Assembly (NCBI GenBank): GCA_029582265.1
Contig: CM055816.1
Coordinates: forward strand, 36,020,220-36,084,219
Direction: 5' to 3'
DNA length: 64,000 nucleotides
Source: Zoroaster sp. YZ-2022
Taxonomy: Eukaryota > Echinodermata > Asteroidea > Forcipulatida > Zoroasteridae
Shown here: positions 1-10,494 of the stretch, piece by piece
How the letters are laid out: every line of letters begins with the position of its first letter
Numbering within the stretch: position 1 is the stretch's first letter
The notes under the pieces: generated by a model
What the model was told of the DNA's origin: nothing
What the model saw: only the letters and a program-made list of their open reading frames with translations
The model's database searches: none
Position numbers and translations under genes: made by a program

Positions 1-1473
1 TGTATAACTCTTTACTGTTGTGAAAACTCCCATTACCTTTATCTATGTATTTACATTGTTGTAAATTAACCTGAAGGCGCGGATCCAGGGTCTGGAAAAA
101 GAGAGGCACGAGGTAAAAAGGCGGCGCCACACTGCCAAACAGGGGTACCCCAAAAATAAAATAGTTAATTGACATGCATGGCGATAAAGGGGTGCAGAGC
201 CCCGTTTGCCCATATCCCCAGATCTGTCACTGTAATTAATAATGTTCGTTTTTCTCGTGAGAGTAACTACAAATGTGCATTTGTACAATGTACAATTGAA
301 ATCGAGAAATGGTGTTCGACGTAAATGCGGGTCTTGAAAATAGCAGTCCAGGCTGTGTTGTATTTTCGAGCTGTATTGTCGGATCAAATTGGATTTTATG
401 ATATAAACTTTGTCAATCTTGATATGCTGAATTTACAGTGCCATAAATTTTGGACATAATTATTTTCTCCACTTGATCGATTTTTTTTATGATCACATAA
501 CATTGTAGATTTAATGCTATATTTCGGGTCTTGAAGCTTCAAATTAATGTTACTTATGTTTTATAAATAAATAGGGCCAAGGCCGCCATCTTGAATATTA
601 AAGGGGCACAAGTCTACATCAGGTTCAGGTTTTTTATCGGTATAACATTCCCAGCAACTTGCTGTCATTCCTTGACAGTGTTTATACAATGATACAAGCA
701 ACTTGCTATCATTCCTTGACAGTGTTTATACAATGATATAAGCAACTTGATGTCATTTCTTAGGGTAAAAACCTCTTAAATTGTACAGCATCAGAAATAT
801 TTTGTTTTATCTTGATACTCTGCTTATTATCGTGTTATACAAATATGTTGTTCCTTTTAGCAGCAAATACCTTGCTGTTATTAATTTGAGATAATATGCC
901 CTATCTTTAATATCTTCTTGCATAAATATTAAACATCACGGTATAAAAATATTATGTTTTCGTACAAAATAGCTGGCTTCCCATTTCGGATTTCTCTCAA
1001 ACCTCATCAAGGAAATAGCCCAAAGTGTCCCACAGCCATTCAATTTGCAAAGCACTGTACGGACGGCAGATTGTATTTCACATTAGAACGCTAAAACATG
1101 TGCATTGTCAAATACAGCAACACATAACGATGTTAAATCTAGAGCAGGTACTGCCAGGCATTTCATGACATCATTTGGTCAATCAGTTGTTTTCCCGACC
1201 ATTGTCAAGAAGAGAAATGGTCAGTGGTCTCAGTTGTCATCATGTTTGATATGTAATTGGCTGTTTACATAAGAAGCATTGAATACTAACCCCCCCACCC
1301 CTCCCCACTCCCCCCGCCCGAGGGACGGACAGCTCAGACTTATCCGGGTGGTATCTGTGCACTGTAATGCTGATCACCAGCTCAACTTCCCAATCCTCAA
1401 GTACGAAGTGAAAATAACCAAATGAACGGGATTTAATAAGATGTTTTAACCCTACTTTGTTTTCCCATCTTAG
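1..1473 (+). repeat. Intronic spacer of the 5' LRR-exon unit family
   Basis: No gene is visible here. The sequence repeats the spacer seen again at about 2440-4070, 10620-12430, 13220-18350 and, cut short, 22004-22200; shared landmarks are the CGCGGATCCAGGGTCTGG segment, the minisatellite and the run ending AACCCTACTTTGTTTTCCCATCTTAG before each LRR exon, here given in pieces under 20 bases: AACCCTACTTTG then TTTTCCCATCTTAG. Reverse-strand open frames repeated in each spacer copy are by-products of this repetition and drift between copies. Interpreted as intron of the receptor gene. Confidence 0.7.
652..762 (+). repeat. 44-bp minisatellite, about 2.5 copies
   Basis: Two to three copies of the 44-bp unit whose pieces are CAACTTGCTATCATTCC, TTGACAGTGTTTATAC and AATGATACAAG. 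It is the same repeat that is expanded to about 87 copies near 13.8-17.6 kb and lies at the same relative place in the spacer. Confidence 0.85.
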
Positions 1474-1545
1474 ATATCTGTCCGACAACGGAATCAGTGA
1501 AATTGAACCCGGAACATTTGGTAGTCTACAAAATCTCCAAGAGTT
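1474..1545 (+). CDS. LRR exon 1 of LGR/relaxin-receptor-like gene
   Basis: A 72-nt exon between a TTTTCCCATCTTAG acceptor and a GTAAGTATT donor. It adds one base to a codon begun in the previous exon and ends with two bases of a Leu codon (phase 2 to 2), so any number of such exons can be joined in frame. It encodes one 24-residue LRR of the form xLxxNxIxxIxxGxFxxLxxLxxL, beginning YLSDNGISEI. Variable residues: Y1, S3 D4, G6, G16 S17, Q22 E23. In LGR receptors these repeats form the extracellular ligand-binding solenoid. The amino-terminal part of the gene lies before this window. Confidence 0.85.
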
Positions 1546-1699
1546 GTAAGTATTTATGTCATCAATTACAACCACGCAGCATCAAGTCACTGAGTTGTAT
1601 CAAATCAACACCAATGCCAATCCTTAAGTACGAAGTGAAAATAACCAAATGAACGGGATTTAATAAGATGTTTAACCCTACTTTGTTTTCCCATCTTAG

Positions 1700-1771
1700 A
1701 TATCTGTCCCGAAACAGAATCAGTGAAATTGAACCCGGAACATTTGCTGCTCTACAAAATCTCCGAACCTT
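1700..1771 (+). CDS. LRR exon 2 of LGR-like gene
   Basis: Same 72-nt, phase 2-2 design with TCTTAG acceptor and GTAAGTATT donor. Begins YLSRNRISEI; variable residues R4, R6, A16 A17, R22 T23. It lies only 226 bases after exon 1 and the intervening sequence repeats the pre-exon intron (AATAACCAAATGAACGGG), so this pair is a short tandem duplication of an exon plus its upstream intron end. Confidence 0.85.
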
Positions 1772-2257
1772 GTAAGTATTCATGTCATGAATTTCAATCC
1801 GTGGCATCGAGTCACCGATTCCGCTTGATTGAGGTTACGTCTCACTGCAAACAAATTAGATGAACTGCAAATTTTACTTTTACCGGTATAACGTTATCAT
1901 CAACATTTGTACAGATCAGTTGATAAATGTGTTATCTTGAAAGATCAAGGTAAAAATATGCATATAATACTTAAAATAATAACATCGTTTGAAACTAATT
2001 TACAATTCAACCAACTATAGTCGCAAGTGTCAATTGGGGGCTGTACGACAAGGAACTTTTTATACCGGTAATTTATGATGCAGTTAACTGTTGACTATCG
2101 ATATTTACTGTATTATTCTTCCAAAAGTGAACCACGCGCATGACAAATGTAAAGATTGTCTGCTACGGTAACAAAGTTTAGTAAATATGCTTTCTAGAAA
2201 ATTTGTATTTTTGTTTCAGTACAATTGTTATAACCGTACATCGTTTTCCCATCTTAG
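1772..2257 (+). other. Intron, no gene seen
   Basis: Unit intron between the intact LRR exon and the frame-shifted exon. It recurs at 9908-10429, 12511-13023 and 18427-18898 with small indels. No coding sequence recognised. Confidence 0.6.
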
Positions 2258-2322
2258 AACTCTGACAAAATCAGTAAAAGTGAACCCGGAACACTGGATG
2301 TTCTACAAAATCTCATTATCTT
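2258..2322 (+). pseudogene. Fossil LRR exon, 65 nt, frame-shifted
   Basis: Acceptor (ATCTTAG) and a GTAAATATT donor remain, and the text AACCCGGAACA...CTACAAAATCTCAT is clearly LRR-exon derived, but the exon is 7 nt shorter than 72 nt at the same place as in the copies at 10430 and 13025, which shifts the LRR frame. The related copy at 34995 still has the missing bases. Splicing it in would break the receptor frame; most likely a dead exon duplicated along with the unit. Confidence 0.75.
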
Positions 2323-4070
2323 GTAAATATTCATGGCATGAATTTCAATCACGCAGTATCGAGCTACCGGTTTCTTTTGACTGAACTACAAACGAATTAG
2401 ATGAAGCGCGAAGTTAAATACCATTGTAATGTAACACATCGATATAACTCTTTACTGTTGTGAAAACTCCCATTACCTTTATCTATGTATTTACATTGTT
2501 GTAAATTAACCTGAATGCGCGGATCCAGGGTCTGGAAAAAGAAGGGCACAAGGTAAAAAGGCGGCGCCACACTGCCAAACAGAGGTACCCCAAAAATAAA
2601 ATAGTTAATTGACATACATGGCGATAAAGGGGTGCAGGAGCCCCCTTTGTCCATATCCCCAGATCTGTCACTGTAATTAATAATGTTCGTTTTTCTCGTG
2701 AGAGCAACTACAAATGTGCATTTGTACAATGTACAATTGAAATCAAGAAATGGTGTTCGACGTAAATACGGGTCTTGAAAATAGCAGTCCAGGCTGTGTT
2801 GTATTTTCGAGCTGTATTGTCGGATCAAATTGGATTTTATGATATAAACTTTGTCAATCTTGATATGCTGAATTTACAGTGCCATAAATTTTGGACATAA
2901 TTATTTTCTCCACTTGATCGATTTTTTTTATGATCACATAAAATTGTAGATTTAATGCTATATTTCGGGTCTTGAAGCTTCAAATTAATATTACTTATGT
3001 TTTATAAATAAATAAGGCCAAGGCCGCCATCTTGAATATTAAAGGGGCACAAGTCTACATCAGGTTCAGGCTTTTTTATCGGTATAACATTCTCAGCAAC
3101 TTGCTATCATTCCTTGACAGTGTTTATACAATGATACAAGCAACTTGCTATCATTCCTTGACAGTGTTTATACAATGATACAAGCAACTTGCTGTCATTC
3201 CTTGACAGTGTTTATACAATGATACAAGCAACTTGCTGTCATTCCTTGACAGTGTTTATACAATGATACAAGCAACTTGCTATCATTCCTTGACAGTGTC
3301 TATACAATGATACAAGCAACTTGCTATCATTCCTTGACAGTGTTTATACAATGATACAAGCAACTTGATGTCATTTCTTAGGGGTAAAACCTCTTAAATT
3401 GTACAGCATCGGTAATTTGTTATATCTTGGTACTCTGCTTATTATCGTGTTATGCAAATATGTTGTTCCTTTTAGCAGCAAATACCTTGCTGTTATTAAT
3501 TTCAGATAATATGCCCTATCTTTAATATCTTCTTGCATAAATATTAAACATCACGGTATAAAAATATTATGTTTTCGTACGAAATAGCTGGCTTCCCATT
3601 TCGGATTTCTCTCAAACCTCATCAAGGAAATAGCCCACAGTGTTTCCACAGTCATTCAATTTGCAAAGCACTGTACGGACCGGCAGATTGTATTTTACAT
3701 TAGAACACTAAAACATGTGCATTGTCAAATACAGCAACACTTAACGATGTTGATTCTGGAGCAGGTACTTCCAGGCATTTCATGACATCATTTGGTCAAT
3801 CAGTTGTTTTCCTTACCATTGTCAAGAAGAGAAATGGTCAGTGGTCTCAGTTGTCATCATGTTTGATATGTGATTGGCTGTTTACATAAGAAGCATTGAA
3901 TACTGCCCCCCCCCCCAAGGGACGGACAGCTCAGACTTATCCGGGTGGTATCTGTGCACTGTAATACTGATCACCAGCTCAACTTCCCAATCCTCAAGTA
4001 CGAAGTGAAAATAACCAAATGAACGGGATTTAATAAGATGTTTTAACCCTACTTTGTTTTCCCATCTTAG
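2323..4070 (+). repeat. Intronic spacer, 5' unit family (second copy)
   Basis: Second copy of the spacer described for 1-1473, differing by point changes, indels and minisatellite copy number. No gene recognised. Confidence 0.65.
3093..3382 (+). repeat. 44-bp minisatellite, about 6.5 copies
   Basis: Six to seven copies of the 44-bp unit (pieces CAACTTGCTATCATTCC, TTGACAGTGTTTATAC, AATGATACAAG), at the same position of the spacer as the 652-762 array. Confidence 0.9.
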
Positions 4071-4142
4071 ATATCTGTCCGACAACGGAATCAGTGAAAT
4101 TGAACCCGGAACATTTGACGGTCTACAAAATCTCCGAGACTT
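4071..4142 (+). CDS. LRR exon 3 of LGR-like gene
   Basis: 72 nt, phase 2-2, TCTTAG acceptor and GTAAGTATT donor. Begins YLSDNGISEI and differs from exon 1 mainly at D16 G17 and R22 D23. The intron just after it is interrupted at about 4161 by the CR1/L2-like element. Confidence 0.85.
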
Positions 4143-4348
4143 GTAAGTATTTATGTCATCATTTTACACTGGCAATCAGATTACATCAATTAAATATAAA
4201 ACCAAACCCTAAAAAAATACAAATACACAAAAATTCATTTTAAACAAAGCCAGTGAGTGGTACGATAGAACAGGTGACCAGCACCTCTACAAGGCCATCC
4301 TACCACAAGAAACCCACTAAACATTATATACCTCTTTACAAATATTAT

Positions 4349-4520
4349 CTACCGAAAAACTGGAAGAAAATTTTGTTCTGAGTAAAACTGAGACACTTGA
4401 GATTTAAACGACGAAAGTGAAGTGGCAGATCTTGCTGCCAAAGGAAGTTGATTCCAGATTGGAACAATCCGCTGAAAATAAAAAGAATTATGTGATTCAG
4501 TTTTATACCTAGGAACAGTT
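4349..4520 (-). pseudogene. Carboxy-terminal tail of CR1/L2-like ORF2 (distal part)
   Basis: Minus-strand reading gives TVPRYKTESHNSFYF, IVPIWNQLP and a Ser-rich tail, the end of a non-LTR retrotransposon polyprotein. It is separated from the rest of the protein (which stops at YMLTVPRYKTES near 5920-6105) by the insertion 4521-5913. Confidence 0.75.
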
Positions 4521-5940
4521 GTAGGTCCAGCCCCGGAGGGGTGGGTTAATTCTGATAAAAGGAGCAAAAAGGAGAACACATCAGTATTTGTTGACTGGAG
4601 GATGTGGAAACGATGTTTATTGTTTCACTGCTCACATAAGAATGACTTGCAATGATGCAATCACTCATTGATTGCATTAACACAATTAACAATAAAACTC
4701 AACTTAAATCAATCAACTTTACAATTAAATTTAAAAAGGCATTTGATCAATAATATCACTAAATAATCAAATCAACTTAATTTCTACCTCCATGGTTTAA
4801 CTTACTTAAATGACCAAACCAAATTCTGCAATGAGTAAACATTCACTTGGCTAGTACAAGTCTAATCTAGAGGATTAAGTCATTGTTTATCTCATGACCA
4901 CTCTCTGGCCAAGTCATCACTAATCCACAGCAGGACCTTTCCTGTGCCATGTACTAAAGTATAGGTATCCATAACCACTTGTCCGCATCTCATTATAAAA
5001 TGGTCAAACTGTACCAAGTTTTATAAGAATTTAGCTTAAGTGCAGTGGCTATGGGGAACAATTAATTCACATTACCCATAGTTCAGAATGAGTGGAAAAG
5101 TTACTAATTTATACCTTCTTGCGTATTCTATGATCAGATGAATTAAATGTTTGAGTAACTACTCACAATATAATCTATCTGCATCTTCTAGAATAAAACC
5201 TATTTCCAAACTTCTTTCTTGAACAAAATCAGTTTTCTAAACAGTTCACAAACCCATAGAAAAACCTAACATTTCCTTCTAAAAACTAAATCTGTAAACT
5301 GTATTTAAAGTCTTCACTTCTCCTGTTTCAAGTGAAACAAAGACTGAGAAGTTTCAAAGAAACAAAATAAACATTCTACAATGTTAACTTGCTCAGCTTT
5401 CTGATTTCAAGCTAAATGTGAAAGCATGAATTTAAAGTAGAAAGAAACACTTGTCTCTTTTAAATACAATCAAATATAATAATAATCCTAATAAAACAAT
5501 GCCAATCAAATACAATGGAGTCTGAAATGTGAGATAAATAAATGAAATGAACATACCTGATAAAAGGAGCAAAAAGGAGAACACATCAGTATTTGTTGAC
5601 TGGAGGATGTGGAAACGATGTTTATTGTTTCACTGCTCACATAAGAATGACAGCAATGAAACCTACTGGGATAAGGTTGCATTTCCTACTGGGTGCCTTA
5701 ACCAATCAGAAGGAAGTGACCATGGCAACTGGTTCACACCCAAACCAATCAGCTGTGTGGGCTACCAGGAGTGCCACATGGACATTCTTGGAGGATTGCC
5801 ACATGTACACTCTTGGACCTTGGAAATGGGAACTTGTATTTTTTTAGGGGGGTGGTATTTACTAACTCCTTTTGAGAGGTCTCTGGGAGGGGCACTACAC
5901 AGTTAACATATAAGGATTCAGTTTTATACCTAGGAACAGT
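4494..5940. mobile_element. 1.4-kb insertion with internal direct repeats inside the CR1 element
   Basis: The CR1 text is cut at about 4520 and resumes at about 5941, with a copy of GATTCAGTTTTATACC...GGAACAGTT (27 bp) on both sides (4494-4520 and 5914-5940). Inside, a roughly 94-bp block beginning TGATAAAAGGAGC is present twice (about 4554-4648 and 5558-5651); the second copy runs on for about 250 further bases. The middle (4650-5550) is AT-rich without a recognisable gene. The pattern could be a small LTR-type (TRIM) element or a partly duplicated MITE; no protein supports either. Confidence 0.55.
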
Positions 5941-6105
5941 TAACATATAAGGATCAGAAGTAAGTCTAGTGGTAGGACGGCCTTGAGTTACATTAAAACT
6001 AACATAACGATCAATATTAAAATGTGTAATTTTACAATTAAAAAAATATATAAGATCACCAATTTCTCTTCTAAAAGACAACGGTAAAATGTCAAGACGA
6101 TCCAA
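5941..6105 (-). pseudogene. Carboxy-terminal part of CR1/L2-like ORF2 (proximal part)
   Basis: Minus-strand frame RLDILPLSFRREIGDLI leading into the TVPRYKTES stretch; continues the RT domain that lies at 6124-7301 and is followed, after the insertion, by the 4349-4520 tail. Confidence 0.7.
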
Positions 6106-6123
6106 TCGTGACTATAGTCTTCC

Positions 6124-7301
6124 TCAGGATAATTTTGTAGCCCGTCTTTGAACACCTTCAATTAAGCTAATATTACGTTTTGACGTTCCACTCCACACAG
6201 AACTACAATATTCAAGGTTACTTCTAACCAAAGTAGAATAAAGTGTTTTTGAAACTCGAACAGGAGCTTCATAGCCAATAGTACGTTTAATCAACCCCAT
6301 CATCTTATTACATTTGCCAACAATTTTATTAACATGATCATTCCAAACAAAACCCGAGGAAATCTCCACACCGAGATCCCGAACAGAATCAACCCGTTCG
6401 AGAGAAATGCTGTTTAATTTGTAATAAAAAATTTCCAATTTTTTACGCCTAGATATGGAAATAATTTGGCACTTCGAAATATTAAAATGCAAATCCCACT
6501 TAACGCTCCAAGAATACAGGGAATCAATATCCTTCTGTAATAATTTCCAATCAGATATATTCTTAATGGAATTAAAGCACTTCGGCAAACAGTGCCACTG
6601 TAGAATTTTGGACAGTGCTGGGCATGTCGTTAATATACAGAAGAAACAATAACGGACCCAATACGAAACCCTGTGGCACACCTGACACAACCGGCAGCCA
6701 ATCAGAGTTGCATCCCTCGACAGGCCACCCTTTGTTGACGATTATTCAAGTAAGACTTAAACCAACCGAGTAAATCCGAATGAATACCAAAAGACTGTAA
6801 TTTGTGAAGGATTAATTCATGAGAAACACTATCAAAAGCTTTGGAAAAATCAAGATAAATCACATCAACTTGTCTAGCACTGTCAAAAACACAGCTGACT
6901 TCTTGTAATACTGTTAAGAGTTGTGAAAGCGTAGAGCGACCTTTAACAAACCCATGTTGGAGGTTGTATATATCATCCCGAACAACTGGAAAAATAGCAT
7001 TAAAAACAACCCTTTCCATAACCTTGGCACATACACTGAGTAAAGACACTGGCCTATAGTTTTCAAGTTTATCTGTGTCTGATTTTTTTTAAACTGGAAC
7101 AACATTTGCTCTTAGCCAATCACTGGGTAATACTTGAGTTCTAAGAGATAAGTTAAAAATATGACACAAAGGAGAAATAATCTGTTGAGCACATTCTTTT
7201 AAAACTCGAGGGGATAACCCGTCAGGACCCACTGCTTTAGTTATGTCTAAATGATTAAGGATGTCTAAAACTTCACTCTCATTAACAGATATTGACCCCA
7301 A
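6124..7301 (-). pseudogene. Reverse transcriptase domain, CR1/L2-like, broken
   Basis: Minus-strand pieces read DITKAVGPDGLSPRVLK (7301-7089), HGFVKGRSTLSQLL and VDVIYLDFSKAFDSVSHELI (7049-6702), then WSVKWDLHFNISKCQ and a C-terminal thumb with LEYCSSVWSGTSKRNI (6690-6124). Frames change between pieces. Around 6570-6595 the region that should carry the catalytic FADD box is shortened by a small deletion with a frame change, so the polymerase active site is gone. Confidence 0.85.
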
Positions 7302-7541
7302 TTCATCATGTTTATAAACAGGAATATCGGGTAAGAAATCATAATCCCTTGGTTAGGTCAAAACGGAGTAAAAATAATTATTAAACAAAGTAGCTTTATC
7401 TTTAGCATTAGTAGTAGTTTGACCAATACCACTTTTTACCGTGTTGGGTAATGATTTAGTTTTAGTTTTTTGCCTAAAAAATGACCAAAATCTCTTAGGG
7501 TTATCCACAAGAGTTGACCCAAGATTATTCAAATACTGCTT
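7302..7541 (-). pseudogene. Linker between endonuclease and RT of the CR1/L2-like element
   Basis: Decayed coding text with several stops, joining the endonuclease and RT parts. Nothing else seen here. Confidence 0.5.
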
Positions 7542-8513
7542 CTACTTATAAGACAAAAGATTCTTAAAACTGTTACGCAACTTTCGAAAAGCTGTCCAGT
7601 GTTGGGTTAAATTAGATTTTTTAGCCTTATTCCAGGGCGATTTTTTTTTATTTTGAGCATGTCGGACTTCTGCATCTATCCACCTTGGAGCTGTGGGATC
7701 CTTAATTTTTATTTTAGGAACAAATCTATCCAATACACTCAGAAATATATCAATAAAATTAGACCAGGCCACATTCACATCATCAGCATCATAAATAGTA
7801 TGAAAATCAGTACTAGAGAGAACGGATCTGACAACCTCAAAATTTGCACACTTAAAGTTATAAACAAAACGAGGAGCACTTTTGATTTTTCTAACGCGAG
7901 TATTAATATCAAATTCAAGCAGCCTATGATCAGTGAGGAAACCCTCGTGAGAAATACACATGTTAGTAATTCTATCAGGAAAAGAGGTAAAAACCAAATC
8001 CAAAATATTATTACAGTTGTCTCTACATGGGAAGTGATTCAGTTGAGTAAGAAAAAAATTATTAAATGCATCGCAAAAATCCTGCTCAGCATTTGATATA
8101 TTAATCAAAACCATGGCAACCGTTGACCTTTGGCAGGTTAAAATCACCTAGAACAATAACATGATCATAATAAGTTGATATTTTTATAAGAGCAGAATTA
8201 ATGTTCGTGACGAAAGTTCCAATATCACCATCTGGAAGTCTATAACACAGGAGAACTGCAATTTTATGGATACTGTCCGGTCTAATATCAACTATTAGAA
8301 TTTCATCATCCGGTTCCAAGTCAGCTCGACGTGTGGATAAAACCGAGTCCTTGATGACACACAATAAACCCCCTCTGGTCTTGTTGTTAGTTCGATCCTT
8401 ACGGTACTGTGTATACCCAGGCACAGACAACTCAGCATCTCCCACAGATGAATTAAGCCACGTTTCAGTAACACAGACACAGTCATGAGTGCCATTAGAC
8501 AGGATAGCTTCAA
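7542..8513 (-). pseudogene. Endonuclease (EEP-type) domain of the CR1/L2-like element
   Basis: Minus-strand pieces include LSVPGYTQYRKDRTNNKTRGG, given here as LSVPGYTQYRKDR plus GGLLCVI, then VIVLGDFNLP (8445-8101) and NILDLVFTSFPDRI ... FLTDHRLLEFDI (8147-7542), the ordered landmarks of apurinic-type endonucleases of non-LTR elements (GDFN and SDH-like box). The domain nicks target DNA during retrotransposition. A frameshift near 8100-8150 splits it. Confidence 0.8.
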
Positions 8514-8519
8514 AGTCTC

Positions 8520-8813
8520 TCAGCTAATACGCATCCTGGATCTCCGTATTGCTTTTAGGCTGCGAGCATTCATATACAAAAAATTAAACTCTTCATGTTC
8601 AGTTGTTGATATGTTTCGAGGGCCTGGACATGGATGTATATCTCCACACACTAAAAGTGCCAAAGAAAGTAGTAGACTATGTTTATTTACATGTGGTGAA
8701 TAGTTCAGGTTCTTACGCAAAGACATCCTTAACTCCCTCCTTGATCTTTTTCTCAACATGAATAATAAAATGCGACAAAACTTCATGTCCCATCGGCAGT
8801 GAAAATATTCCAT
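8520..8813 (-). pseudogene. ORF2 amino terminus with GDIHPCPGP motif
   Basis: Minus-strand frame with a hydrophobic run LLLSLALLVCGDIHPCPGP followed by FNFLYMNARSL, the start of the endonuclease. The GD-x-x-x-x-PGP pattern resembles the 2A-like/leader peptides at the start of many marine-invertebrate CR1/L2 ORFs; here the motif is degenerate relative to the 2A consensus, so ribosome skipping is not claimed. Confidence 0.65.
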
Positions 8814-9129
8814 TAGGCCTAACAGCAGACATACTGGGAGGTGGGAGATATAATGGTATTATTGATGGGCGATAACAAATAAATACCGTCAAATTCAAAG
8901 TTGTTGAAACCACATTTACATGAAGAAAGCAGCATACAGTACAAAAGTATTGCATATAAAGTACCCAGCAATCCAGCCGCCATGTTGAATTATTACCGGT
9001 ATGTGAAGAAATCCCGATGGTGATAATCGATCAACATCCACTTGCCATCAGCAGAAAAGTACGTAAAAAGTGGATATATAGAAGCTCCACAGTTAACTAC
9101 ATAAAACTGATTAAAAAGTTGAAATAAAT

Positions 9130-9420
9130 TCACACAGATGAAGAAATTCACAGCAAAAACTGACGAACAACACAGACGAAAAATAAAAACACGTCCAACC
9201 CTTGCGAACAGCGCCGTCTTTTTACCAAGCGCCCGCGAGTATTCACGCACAGGAATACGCATGCGTAGTAGACTGTCGCATATGCGTCCGTCTACTACGC
9301 ATGCGCTTTGCGAAGCAATCGGGAACAGTCGCACGGGTGTAGTACGCACGCGCGAACATGGCCCTTGCTACACATGAAAAGATGGCAGCACACGTAAATG
9401 TCAATTCGCGTTTTTCTGAG
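9130..9420 (-). promoter_or_regulatory. CpG-rich 5' region with NRF-1-like sites
   Basis: An island of high CpG density in an AT-rich intron. It contains an inverted repeat (CGCATGCGTAGTAGAC at 9258-9273, its complement at 9290-9305), further CATGCGC words and AAGATGGCAGC near 9380. GCGCATGCGC-like words match NRF-1 sites and AAGATGGC words match YY1 sites, both known in internal promoters of non-LTR elements. Located just upstream of the CR1/L2-like 5' end, so read as its promoter. Confidence 0.45.
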
Positions 9421-9486
9421 CTCAATGATGCTCCTTATTATTGTAATGGTAACTGAATATGTATGAGGTATAGTAAAACAAATAAT

Positions 9487-9636
9487 ACATGGTTTATTTC
9501 GGGTGGACGGCCGATATTAGCTCCCCTCGGTATTGGAAGTTGACAAACTAGTCCGCTCAGCTTCGCCTCGGGAACTAGTTTGTCAACTTCCAATACCTCG
9601 GGGAGCTAATATCGACTGTCCACCCTCAAACCATGT
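9487..9636. mobile_element. Foldback element (near-perfect 66-bp hairpin arms)
   Basis: Two arms, starting ACATGGTTT and ending AAACCATGT, pair over about 66 bases (including GGAAGTTGACAAACTAGT and its complement) around a roughly 16-base loop. Small length and lack of coding text suggest a foldback MITE. It ends where the LRR unit spacer resumes (about 9640). Confidence 0.75.
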
Positions 9637-9835
9637 TATATTTGTATACTACCCCGTACCTCCCCCCCCCCTCCCAGAGGGACGGACAGCTTGGAGTTAT
9701 CTGGGTGGTATCTGTGCTGTGCACTGTAATACTGATCACCAGCTCAACTTGCCAATCCTCAAGTACTAAGTGAAAATAACCAAATGAACGGGATTTAATA
9801 AGATGTTTTAACCCTACTTTGTTTTCCCATCTTAG

Positions 9836-9907
9836 ATATCTGTCCGACAACGGAATCAGTGAATTTGAACCCGGAACATTTGATGGTCTACAACATCTCC
9901 AAAACTT
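9836..9907 (+). CDS. LRR exon 4 of LGR-like gene
   Basis: 72 nt, phase 2-2, TCTTAG acceptor and GTAAGTATC donor. Begins YLSDNGISEF; other differences D16 G17, H20, Q22 N23. First intact exon after the CR1/foldback insertion block. Confidence 0.85.
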
Positions 9908-10429
9908 GTAAGTATCTATCACGAATTTCAATCACGCAGCATCGAGTCACCAATATCGCTTGATTGAGGTTACGTCTCACTGCAAACAAATTAGATGAAG
10001 TGTGAAGTTCATTTTACCGATCGAAATGTATGTCTGTGTTTTCACTATTTGCTATGTACGGTATAACGTTATCGTCAACATTAATTGTACAGATCAGTTG
10101 ATAAATGTATTATATTGAAAGATCAAGGTAAAAATATGCATATAATACTTAAAATAATAACATCGTTTGAAACTAATTTACAATTCGACCAACTATAGTC
10201 GCAAGTGTCAATTGGGGCTGTACGACAAGGAACTTTTTATAATTTATGATGCAGTTATCTGTTGAGTAGGCCTATACTGTATTTTTCTTCTAGTAAAAGG
10301 GGACCATGCGCATGACAAATGTAAAGATTGTCTGCTACGGTAACAAAGTTTAGTAAATATGCTTTCTAGAAAATGTGTTTTTTTGTTTCAGTACAATTGT
10401 TATAACCGTACATCGTTTTCCCATCTTAG
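9908..10429 (+). other. Intron, no gene seen
   Basis: Copy of the unit intron at 1772-2257. No other feature recognised. Confidence 0.6.
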
Positions 10430-10494
10430 AACTCTGACAAAATCAGTGAAAATGAACGCGGAACACTTGATGTTCTACAAAATCTCATTATCTT
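10430..10494 (+). pseudogene. Fossil LRR exon, 65 nt
   Basis: Same 7-nt deletion as the 2258 copy; acceptor ATCTTAG and donor GTAAATATT are kept. Includes AATGAACGCGGAACACTT, so the residual LRR frame is lost. Confidence 0.75.

Larger units (their letters stand above)
4161..9420 (-). mobile_element. CR1/L2-like non-LTR retrotransposon, disrupted
   Basis: Minus-strand element with, in order from the right, a CpG-rich 5' region (about 9130-9420), an amino-terminal segment with GDIHPCPGP, an endonuclease domain, a reverse transcriptase and a carboxy-terminal tail, ending near 4161 with an AT-rich 3' end. It lies in an intron of the receptor gene, right after LRR exon 3. Several frameshifts and a 1.4-kb insertion (4521-5913) show that it is dead. 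Family assignment rests on the FSKAFDSVSHELIL and LEYCSSVWSG type RT motifs; whether CR1, L2 or a relative needs a phylogeny. Exact 5' end is uncertain. Confidence 0.8.

Noticed and set aside
43..2828. Minus-strand open frames of 65-143 codons in the unit spacers (also at 10569-11179 and 13111-13664)
   Set aside because: They recur only because the spacer is repeated, differ by frame-breaking indels between copies, have no recognisable domain, and lie antisense in the introns of the receptor gene.
7653..8096. 147-codon plus-strand frame
   Set aside because: Antisense to the CR1-like endonuclease domain; no independent support.
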